DNA of 64,000 nt, from assembly GCA_001312505.1 (NCBI GenBank), contig BBDW01000001.1, positions 124,001-188,000 on the forward strand. The letters are read 5' to 3'. Both the position numbers and the translations under genes were made by a program. Below, piece by piece: positions 56,183-63,515 of this stretch. The DNA is from Mediterraneibacter faecis JCM 15917. Its GTDB lineage: Bacteria > Bacillota > Clostridia > Lachnospirales > Lachnospiraceae. Position 1 is the stretch's first letter. Each line of letters opens with the position of its first letter. A model generated the notes under the pieces. That model was given only the letters and a program-made list of their open reading frames with translations. It had not been told where the DNA came from and made no database searches.

Positions 56183-56275
56183 TTATGAATCGCGCCGTTT
56201 TTCTATTAAAGCTATCAATTCAATTAACATATTACCAAATAACATAAGAAGTGTTAATACTTGATATGTATCCAT
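56183..56275 (-). CDS. Holin-like toxin peptide (type I toxin family)
   Basis: A 30-residue peptide, MDTYQVLTLLMLFGNMLIEL followed by IALIEKRRDS. It is one membrane helix with a basic end and matches the MDTYQ-start putative holin-like toxin family of Firmicutes, members of which are type I toxins repressed by antisense RNA. The ribosome site AAAGGTGG lies about seven bases before this Met; another ATG two codons earlier is too close. A minus-strand promoter with TATAAT lies near 56303-56318. I cannot identify the antisense RNA with confidence. Confidence 0.72.
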   Translation of the reverse strand: MDTYQVLTLLMLFGNMLIELIALIEKRRDS

Positions 56276-56493
56276 ATGCATCACCACCTTTCGCCTAGGT
56301 GGTATAATTATAATAGCATAAAAAACCACAAAAGCAAATGTGAACTTCCAATAAATTTTAAGGCACTAGGTGTAAGCAATGCCATTAAGCTAATTGTTCG
56401 ATAAAGTGTTTGGTAGATAATAAATGTCAAAATCTAAAAATGAGTATAGAAAATTAAGAGAAAATCAGTAAAAAAAGGTATGCCAAAAAGACA

Positions 56494-56516
56494 GATAAGA
56501 AATCTGTCAAAAAAAT
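56494..56516 (-). terminator. Hairpin at the end of the transposase remnant
   Basis: GACAGAT-aagaa-ATCTGTC, with TTTTT following on the minus strand. Confidence 0.6.
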
Positions 56517-56535
56517 AATATTTGATTAAAAGAAA

Positions 56536-57327
56536 CTATCGATATCCAAAATGAATAGCACCAATTCCGCGTAATGGACGTGAAAATTGTCGAAATTTAC
56601 ATTTGACAGCATGAATATATTTAGCTATGAGTTTTATAATTCGATTTTCCGATGATCGTCCACGGATAAAATATTTTCTGGAAATCTTAAGTGCAGAAGA
56701 AAAATCGACTTCATATTGATGTTTGTTAGTGGTACGACGTTTCTTTTTTTGATTTTCTAGTACTGCTTCATTGGCAAGAAATGGTGTGGAGAGCCTGACG
56801 TTCATCAGGCTTTTGACCCGTCTGTATAACAATGTCAATAAAAGCTTTGCTAATAACATCAACGAAGCCGTTAAGATGCATATGGTTATAACCTTTATAA
56901 TCAATAAGGTGTGGCTTATTAAAATCTTTGATAATTTCGGAACTTGTTGTGTAAACAACATGACAACCATCACAAGCCAGGATGCAATGGTCTTTAAAAG
57001 TATTAGTAGTGGCAGGAAAGGCTGACGAGAATTCCGAAAAGAGATATTCAAAAGCGGAAAGAGAAATCTGAGTCCTTCTTTGATTGAAGGCAGACTGGGA
57101 AGGGATGCGATCAGGATCAAGATCAAAGTAATCCATGATTTCATCATTTGTGTTACCTTTTCCCATACTAATAATCAGTCGCATAGTATCATAAAAAGAA
57201 AGTTTGCCATGGTTCTGACGCATAAAATCATGCCCAGGTCTATTGGCGAAGAGCCAATGGGGGGATTTGCCATATCAGAGATAATAAAATTCAATTTTTC
57301 TTTTACATTTGATGGATAATCGTTCAT
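56536..57327 (-). pseudogene. Decayed IS4-type transposase 1
   Basis: Reading the minus strand from ATG at 57325-57327 gives MNDYPSNVKEKLNFIISDMA. After a frame break, the second segment is LSFYDTMRLIISMGKGNTNDEIMDYFDLDPDRIPSQSAFNQRR and ACDGCHVVYTTSS, where a DDE-type catalytic Asp would sit. A third segment is FIRGRSSENRIIKLIAKYIHAVKCKFRQFSRPLRG. The middle of the catalytic domain, including the second Asp and the YREK-type Glu motif, is deleted. At ~790 bases it is about half the usual size, so it is inactive. Confidence 0.75.
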
Positions 57328-57343
57328 AATATAAATGTGCCTC

Positions 57344-57434
57344 CTTAGATTAGAGATTTAACTGACTGTGAATTAAAAATCTCTTATTAATCTAAGGGCT
57401 GCGTTATCTGACAGTTCTGTCAGATAACGCAGCC
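57344..57434. repeat. Two adjacent inverted repeats upstream of transposase 1
   Basis: The outer-left hairpin CTTAGATTAGAGATTT pairs imperfectly with AAATCTC...TAATCTAAG (57344-57396). It is followed at once by GGCTGCGTTATCTGACAG-tt-CTGTCAGATAACGCAGCC (57397-57434), a perfect palindrome with 18-base arms. These may be the insertion-sequence end and a strong terminator or recombination site. Confidence 0.75.
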
Positions 57435-57618
57435 GCACATTTTCAAATGAATGTCAAGTAAAAAAGTAATAATGGAACAAAAAGTTATTACAAAAGTGTT
57501 AAAAAAGTACTAGCCTTGAAAACATCAAATGTGAGAAAAATGTTGTAAATAAAGGCTGGTATATATTTTTGAGAAAAAGTTATTAAGTTAAGATGGCTAA
57601 CTGGCATTGAAGTAAAAG

Positions 57619-58023
57619 GTGTCAAGCACTATTAAATTTTTAGATCTTAGTTTACATGATTTGATAGATAAGTTAAATCCAGAGCTTCGGTCAATTGACA
57701 ACTTTGATGGCAAAGAGCGTAAACGTGAATTTTATGCGATGTCACCGGAAGGGCATGAAATTCTTGATGAAGAAACAGCAGCTGAAGTTGCAAAAGAAGC
57801 TAAATGTGGTTCGTTTAGATTTAGCGCTGTAGGTATCCCAGTAGGTGCTACGATTCATTATATAAATGATGAAAGTATCATAGCGACAGTTTTAGATGAC
57901 TGTCATATTTCATATAAAGGTGTTACAACTTCAATGTCCGCAGTTGCAGCGGAACTACTTAATGTTGAAGGAACTATTCAAGGTATTTTGCATATGAGGG
58001 ATAGAATAGAAGAAAAGAGATGA
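57619..58023 (+). CDS. Small accessory protein with RAMA/DUF4357-like module
   Basis: The 134-residue protein starts at GTG 57619, since a stop lies just upstream. The middle section RFSAVGIPVGATIHYINDESIIATVLDDCHISYKGVTTSMSAVAAELL looks like the short beta-rich module found at the C-termini of restriction and modification proteins (RAMA/DUF4357-like). No nuclease or methylase motif is present. It lies just outside the palindrome at 57397 and runs into the HEPN gene, so the two probably form one operon. Low GC; accessory origin. Confidence 0.55.
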   Translation: MSSTIKFLDLSLHDLIDKLNPELRSIDNFDGKERKREFYAMSPEGHEILDEETAAEVAKEAKCGSFRFSAVGIPVGATIHYINDESIIATVLDDCHISYKGVTTSMSAVAAELLNVEGTIQGILHMRDRIEEKR

Positions 58024-58033
58024 GGTGGTTTGC

Positions 58034-59037
58034 TTGAAAAACAATAAGGGGATGTTTTCTGATGAATATAATCGAATGATAAAAAAGATGGATCGAATTA
58101 CAAAAAATATGTCACCTGGATTTGTAGAATTGTGTCAGAATATTTCTAAATTAGATTCCGTATTAAAAATAAATATTAGTCTAGACCAGTTAAGCGCAAG
58201 TAAAAGAGTTGAAAATCAGATACAAGATTTCACGCAGATATCAAAACAACTAACGGGGGATACTTCCTTCAATTCAGTTGTCTAAAGAAATGCAAGAGTA
58301 TATTCAAGAAGCCAAAAAGAGTGAAAAGTTGACCGAGGAAGAATTCGAAAAAAAGTATTTTGAAGAATTCGAAATATGCCAATCTTTAGGTGCTAAAGGA
58401 TGGGTTGTTTCAAGATACAGCAATCCAAGACATATAAAGAATTGGTATAAAGCCCTCATTGAAGACGAGCCGGAGAAAATCACGCAATTTTTTGAAAAAG
58501 ATAATGGTTGTGTTATAAAAAGTGCTATAAATATGCTAGAGAGTAAATATGATGATCCGGTAAACAGAAATTATTATTCTCGAGGAATTAAAGCATTTCA
58601 AGATAATGATTATATGACATGTGCAATGTATTTGGTTGGTTTATTGGAGGCGAGAGTAAATGCATTGGTTCAGTTTCGTCCAAAAACAAGATATAGGGAA
58701 AAGTTTTCTGATAAAGGCTTTGCAGATGTAAAACAGAAACAATTTTCAAAGAGTGAATTCTTTTTTGCTAAGAGATTCTATTTTTTAAATGTATATCCTC
58801 CTTAATAGCTTTTTTGAACCGACTATTTGTGGATGGAGAGTATATATTTGATAAAGGTGTAGAGCCGCCATATATTAATAGAAATTGGCTGTTGCATGGG
58901 AAATGTGGTAGAGAGATAGAACGATTTGAATGCATACAGTTAATAAATGCTCTTGAAACAGTCGAATACGTTTTAGGGGGGAAAAAGAGAAAGAAGGTGC
59001 TCTTGATGACGAACAAGATGGAGAAAATGAGAATTGA
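58034..59037 (+). CDS. Probable HEPN-domain protein (frameshifted at three places)
   Basis: The span holds fragments in three frames that join when simple homopolymer errors are corrected. The first is a surplus G at 58255-58259, joining TGILPSIQLSKEMQEYIQEA. The second is a missing T at ~58783, joining RFYFFKCISSLIAFLNRL. The third is surplus G at 58976-58981, giving an acidic end LGEKEKEGALDDEQDGENEN. The corrected protein has ~334 residues. NRNWLLHGK contains R-x4-H, the catalytic motif of HEPN ribonucleases, after RGIKAFQDNDYMTCAMYLVGLLEARVN. A TTG start at 58034 follows GAGGTGG. Likely toxin or defence effector. Confidence 0.58.
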
Positions 59038-60046
59038 GATTGCTAGGGCCATTATAACATGTTTTCCGAGGAAATATATTGAAATGGTTTTTGTAGGTGG
59101 CGTATCCGAAAAAGAGTTTATTGATGAAATGATGGTTGAGTTTATAAAATATGCGTTCGATAATTCTCAGGAAAAACATCCACTCAGATATTATGTACCG
59201 TACGGGGGGGTAGACAAAAATACAGATGCGAGAATGAAATATAGTAGAGTACTTAAATACTGTCAGAAGTATCGTGATCAGGAGTATGATGAATTTAAAC
59301 GTAGAGGTATTAATATCGAAGAGCTCAAAGCAAAAAGCATGAAGACAATGGATGAAAAAAAGGAAGGTTATTCTCTTACTCCTATGCAATATTTTGAACT
59401 TACCAGTATCTGTGATATGCCGATATTGAAATCGTTTGTTGAAAATAGACTTTCAGATGTCAAAAAAGTGCCTAATATGACATTTAGAGATATGATGGAA
59501 GATTATGATCGAAAAATAGTAGATTGGAAGCAGAAAAGTCTCGAAACGGATTATAATATGGTTTTTTATTCATTGGCCTTTTTTACTCTGGATTGGAAAT
59601 ATGCATTTGAATTCGCATATATCTTAGCCAATAAAATGGAACAAATAGGAGTAAAAGAAGTAGATAGAGATTTTTACTCTATTCTCTGTGCAAGAATGAC
59701 AATACACTCTTTTCTAGGATGCGAGGTTGGACTTGATAGCAGAATGGTTAGGCCACGGCAAAAAATGATTGATATTCTTGTGCCAAAGGATTTAAAGATA
59801 TCAGATGATTTGGAAGTTGATAACCGGTGTTATGCGGAATTGTTAGTTATTATGGCGCAGCTTAATAATCATTTAAAATTAGTTAATGGAAATACGTTGC
59901 GAGAACAATTTGCCAAGGAAACTACATTAGAAGATTGGGCGTCCTTTTTTAGAGAATATGATATGTTCGAAGCATGGCATAAAAAGGAATTATCTAATAA
60001 CAAGATTCGAAATATGAGAAAAGTTCTGAAGCAGATACATAAATAA
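59006..60046 (+). CDS. Uncharacterised accessory protein, 346 residues
   Basis: Starts at ATG 59006, with AGAAGGTG upstream, inside the end of the HEPN gene. The overlap is about 32 bases, so the two are translationally coupled. The protein is helical and basic (FRKKYIEMVFVGG, RVLKYCQKYRDQEYDEFKRRG, LSDVKKVPNMTFRDMMEDYDRKIVDWKQK) and ends KIRNMRKVLKQIHK. No ATPase, nuclease or membrane motif is evident. The G7 run at 59207 encodes PYGGVDKN with a probable surplus Gly. It may be the partner or antitoxin of the HEPN protein. Confidence 0.62.
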   Translation: MTNKMEKMRIEIARAIITCFPRKYIEMVFVGGVSEKEFIDEMMVEFIKYAFDNSQEKHPLRYYVPYGGVDKNTDARMKYSRVLKYCQKYRDQEYDEFKRRGINIEELKAKSMKTMDEKKEGYSLTPMQYFELTSICDMPILKSFVENRLSDVKKVPNMTFRDMMEDYDRKIVDWKQKSLETDYNMVFYSLAFFTLDWKYAFEFAYILANKMEQIGVKEVDRDFYSILCARMTIHSFLGCEVGLDSRMVRPRQKMIDILVPKDLKISDDLEVDNRCYAELLVIMAQLNNHLKLVNGNTLREQFAKETTLEDWASFFREYDMFEAWHKKELSNNKIRNMRKVLKQIHK

Positions 60047-60144
60047 AAGAATTCCGGTTTTTCGTTCCTAGGAAATTTGAAGCTTTATATGATAAGCTAT
60101 AATCACAGTAGGACCTACTGAAAAAGAAAGAAACAGGTGATTAT

Positions 60145-60345
60145 ATGGAAGAAGCTACGATAGTAACAGAGAAAATATCTGAGGAAGCATCAGGTTTTCT
60201 AGAACAAGCAGTGCACAATATTTATTCAGAGTATCCTCATGAAATACAAGTGCTATTATTTAGTACAGCCTCGATAATTTTTTGGGTTGGTGCTTATAAG
60301 GAATATGGATTAATATCTAAGAAAAACATCATGGAGGAGTTCTAG
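60145..60345 (+). CDS. Small single-pass membrane protein
   Basis: A 66-residue protein with an acidic N-terminus (MEEATIVTEKISEEASGFLEQAVHNIY) and one hydrophobic segment, VLLFSTASIIFWVGAYKEYGLI. The start ATG follows ACAGGTGATT. The next small gene starts one base after its stop, so the pair is probably co-translated. The family is not recognised. In this island it could be a small toxin or a membrane accessory protein, but nothing in the sequence decides. Confidence 0.55.
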   Translation: MEEATIVTEKISEEASGFLEQAVHNIYSEYPHEIQVLLFSTASIIFWVGAYKEYGLISKKNIMEEF

Positions 60346-60346
60346 T

Positions 60347-60602
60347 ATGAAAATAAAAAGAATTTATTCAAACCAAGAATACCATCCAGGTTACGGTGCA
60401 GGAGATGGCAATATAGAGCGATACGAATATGAATGCTTGCGGGAAAGGAAAAATTATAGAGGAACATGAAAATGTTCCAGGATTTAGAGAGCATGATGTA
60501 TGGTTAGAATGCCAAAAATGTTCCCCCCCAAAATACAGATTAGATACTTCCAAAGGCTTGCGAAGGTGGGAGATTGTTGCGCTTGAGAATCAGAATAAAT
60601 AA
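60347..60602 (+). CDS. Small zinc-ribbon protein (frameshifted)
   Basis: Read from ATG 60347 as MKIKRIYSNQEYHPGYGAGD, then a break near 60436 where two bases (probably CC) are missing. Restored, it reads ECPCGKGKIIEEHENVPGFR, then WLECQKCSPKYRLD, giving a C-x-C ... C-x2-C zinc ribbon. It ends at 60602, about 85 residues. The C7 run at 60523 is probably C4. It may bind nucleic acid or be a reader of cell state; there is no family I can name. Confidence 0.5.
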
Positions 60603-61123
60603 CGAACGAAAGTGACCCCAATGTGGTCAACCTAGTGTCAACTTAAGACAAGTGCCTGGCCAGAGCAATGGTCAATGGTGTGAAATCGGGAAAAGAGCAA
60701 AGTAGATTAGAAAAGAAGACGCACTTTAATAGAGCTTCACGGAAAAGCCATATTAAAAACTATTGATTATTAGAATGCAATTTTTTTGTTGTTAAAATGT
60801 GTTCTGCCTATTGCTTTGTTCTTTTTTCGTTGAAATGTTCTTCCAGGCATAATTTGAGATCTGCTGTATATTCCGATCACACAGAACCACCTGCACGGTA
60901 AAACTGAGCCAGTCTCACGGAGAATGGGAGCCACCATTTCGAGTAGGTGATCCAATCGCAGAAATCAAGAATTCTGCTTGTTTGTTAGTAATCATGCACA
61001 TATTTCTTGTCAAGGGCTTGTTGGCTTTGACGATGCGAAGTACCCTTTACACGAAATATGGGTATGATATTGAAGTTGGCCCTGTTTCTGTCACTATGGC
61101 TCTGAATTTCCGTGCAAATGGTT
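60603..61123. other. Non-coding or decayed stretch
   Basis: No intact gene. On the minus strand around 60820-61000 short protein-like pieces such as DFCDWITYSKWWLPFSVRLAQFYRAGG suggest the remains of a mobile-element gene, interrupted by stops. I cannot assign the family. The right end overlaps the tail of transposase 2. Confidence 0.4.
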
Positions 61124-62071
61124 CTAAGCTAACGAAATATACAATCTGTATCGGAGAGAGTCCTTATATAATCTATCAATTGCAGATAAATCGAAAAGAT
61201 TAGACAAGATTTTAGGAACTATTGTTTTGATACGTCCGATGATAAATGCCCGGTTTGCTTGGTATCGATACTTATTCGTACTTTTAGCGGTAATCTGAAT
61301 TTTTTCATCAACTTGATTCTTAATAAGAGATGACAGATTTGAGAGAAGTACGTTGATATAAAATTCTTGAAGTACCGAAGTGGTTGTTGCCCCCCCGGAA
61401 AATTCTTCAATAGCAAGACGACTTTTCAATTCCTTATATTTTGTTTCGACTGGCCAGCGATAGAAGTAAAGTTCGCGGAACATCTGTTGAGAAATATGTG
61501 AATCAAAAAGATTGGTGGCAAGATACTCTTTCGTTCCATCATTGAGAATAACTTCGATGACTCTTATCTTGACATTCTCAGTTCCGTCTTTTGTGTTGCC
61601 AGGAAGAACAGTGATTATGTCGCCAAAGCATTTCTTAGCAATGTTATAATTCTGTTTTAAGCGTATAAGACAAAGGTGCTGATGCTCGACACAGTAACGA
61701 AACAAATCTTCAGAATAATAGCCACGATCAAAGATTACAACGCTGTTTTGATAGATATTTAAATCTTCTAAATTATGCAAATGTTCTAAAGCAGCAGAAC
61801 GTTCAGATGCAAGATATCGCTGAAAAGAAGCATAGACGATATAATCATCAAGAACATCATAAACAATGGAACCAAGTCCCATAGTAAAACGGCGGCTTGG
61901 ATCAGGATATCCAAACATTTCACCGAAGAATTCAAAATTCGATTTGGAATTAGGCAATTCTATTTTGGAACCATCAATGGCAAATAAATGATATCCATTC
62001 CAAAGTTTACGAGATGGGAGCTGCTTATAGAATAAATCAACCGATAAATAATAGAGCTGATGTAAAACCAT
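61124..62071 (-). pseudogene. IS4-type transposase 2, truncated at the N-terminus
   Basis: A DDE transposase of the IS4 superfamily, 315 residues. The first catalytic Asp is in LFAIDGSKIELP, the second in VVIFDRGYYSED, and the Glu in YFYRWPVETKYKELKSRL (the Y-R-E-K-like signature). Family members are ~420-450 residues and the ~100-residue N-terminal DNA-binding part is missing, so it is probably inactive. It has the same orientation as transposase 1 but the two are clearly different elements. The G/C run at 61391 adds a Gly in SGGATT. Confidence 0.78.
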
Positions 62072-62235
62072 CCGGAATATTCACTTAGAGCCATGCTTGG
62101 TAAAATCACTGGGTATGGATATAAAAAATCGGTTTCATTAGACTTTATTTCCAGACCAAGATGCTTGGGGGGGCTATTTTGGGATGGAAATTAAGGATAT
62201 GTATGTACCCGAAGTAGTCCCTTATGATTTTTATC

Positions 62236-62264
62236 TTTCACATATTTCTCAAGAGTGCTATAAT
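62236..62264 (+). promoter_or_regulatory. Promoter of the Abi_2-family gene
   Basis: TTTCAC, a 17-base spacer and TATAAT, 31 bases before the start codon; ribosome site AGGAGG. Confidence 0.75.
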
Positions 62265-62295
62265 ATAGATATATTTTTAGCCAGGAGGATAAAAT

Positions 62296-63270
62296 ATGCT
62301 GTCAATTAATCGGCTTATGAAATATTTGAGAAATCATCATCAGATTACAGTTAAAAGCAACCAGGCGCAGTCTTTACGAAACATTGGCTATTACCACGGA
62401 TACAAGGGGGGGTATCGTTTCATTCGTAACCCAAACCAGCGCATTCCTTTTTCATCCCTGGATGAGGTTATAGCATTAAACAAATTTGATATGCAGCTAA
62501 AAGCCACAATTTATCCGAAGGTAATGTTTATTGAAAATGCATTAAAAAGTTATGTGATTGAAGCTGTACTTCAAGACAGCAAGTCGGAAAATCTTGATGT
62601 CATTTTTAATAAATCCATTACAGATTACCAATCCTATGCTCCTGGAAGTAAGCAATATCATAAGCAATATGTTAAGAGGATGAATCTTAAGGGCAAAATT
62701 AACAATGCACTTTTGCGTGATTACTCAAATAAGAAACAAACAGTCAATCATTTCTTTGATTCGGATCGCCCAATTCCTATTTGGGCTGTTTTTGAGTCTC
62801 TGGCACTTGGAGAGTTTGGAACCTTTTTTGCCTGCTCAAATTTAAATGTCAAATTAAAAACTTCAAGTATTCTTCACTTACCAAGTAATTTTGATGCGGA
62901 TGGAAAAATTACCGAATATATGATTTATGCCATCAAGGATTTGCGGAATGCAGTTGCACATAATAATACTATTTTTGACACTCGGTTTCAAACAAGCACA
63001 ATAAACGGACGCCTTAACGCGCTACTTGAAGCAGAGGTAGGAATTACAGGACTTGACTTTAAATATATTGATGCTTACATAATCCTAATTACTTACATTC
63101 TAAGAAAAATGGGAGAAACCAAAACGGCTTGCAAGCAATTTGTGAGTTCCTTTGTTGAGTGTACAGATTTATTAAGAACGCAGATTTCTCCTAATATTTG
63201 TAATCAAATTCTTGGAACTCAGCAGAGGGCACATTTGAATCAGCTACAAAATTTCATTAGCAATTCTTAA
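62296..63270 (+). CDS. Abi_2 family (AbiF/AbiD-like) abortive-infection HEPN protein
   Basis: The 324-residue protein matches the Abi_2 (AbiD/AbiF) family: LMKYLRNHHQITVKSNQAQSLRNIGYYHGYKGGYRFI at the N-terminus, FDMQLKATIYPKVMFIENALKSYVIEAV (first HEPN helices), PIPIWAVFESLALGEFGTFFACSN, and the catalytic R-x4-6-H motif in KDLRNAVAHNNTIFDTRF near residue 222. The length is usual. Family members are RNA-cleaving HEPN toxins used against phage. A separate short transcription unit with its own terminator lies 6-106 bases downstream. The G7 run at 62407 encodes YKGGYRF and may hold a surplus Gly. Confidence 0.87.
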   Translation: MLSINRLMKYLRNHHQITVKSNQAQSLRNIGYYHGYKGGYRFIRNPNQRIPFSSLDEVIALNKFDMQLKATIYPKVMFIENALKSYVIEAVLQDSKSENLDVIFNKSITDYQSYAPGSKQYHKQYVKRMNLKGKINNALLRDYSNKKQTVNHFFDSDRPIPIWAVFESLALGEFGTFFACSNLNVKLKTSSILHLPSNFDADGKITEYMIYAIKDLRNAVAHNNTIFDTRFQTSTINGRLNALLEAEVGITGLDFKYIDAYIILITYILRKMGETKTACKQFVSSFVECTDLLRTQISPNICNQILGTQQRAHLNQLQNFISNS

Positions 63271-63276
63271 AAAATC

Positions 63277-63305
63277 TTGCATAATTTTATTCCGTGTAGT
63301 ATATT
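63277..63305 (+). promoter_or_regulatory. Promoter of a small RNA downstream of the Abi gene
   Basis: TTGCAT, a 17-base spacer and TATATT (overlapping TATTATAAC). Confidence 0.72.
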
Positions 63306-63311
63306 ATAACT

Positions 63312-63377
63312 ATGAATTGCGATGGTCGTCTTCGGACAACATCTTGAAAGAGCTTGATGCGTCGGGCTCTTTTTTTA
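63312..63377 (+). ncRNA. Putative small structured RNA next to the Abi_2 gene
   Basis: A ~65-base unit starts just after the promoter and ends in an intrinsic terminator (AGAGC ... GCTCT then T7, 63349-63376). The first part holds a hairpin GATG-GTC ... GAC-AACATC around GTCTTCG. There is no open reading frame of useful length. The layout, promoter plus two hairpins and terminator beside an Abi_2 gene, is like the structured RNAs reported with AbiF genes, in which the RNA is thought to restrain the HEPN toxin. I infer this; the homology has not been checked. Confidence 0.68.
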
Positions 63378-63475
63378 TTAACTTCTAATCATAGGTACAA
63401 CTAAAATTAGATATGATAGTTTTTGCTTTTAAATAAAATAATTTTTGAATCTTAGAAATTTTATATATTAATATG

Positions 63476-63497
63476 GTAAAGTTTTTATAAACTTTAC
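63476..63497 (+). repeat. Short inverted repeat before the last gene
   Basis: GTAAAGTTT-ttat-AAACTTTAC; it may be an operator. No T tract follows. Confidence 0.55.
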
Positions 63498-63515
63498 GGA
63501 AAAAGGCATACACAA

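Noticed and set aside
60982-61203. 73-codon plus-strand frame over the transposase 2 tail
   Set aside because: Antisense to transposase at its right end, no ribosome site, and the left part lies in decayed sequence.
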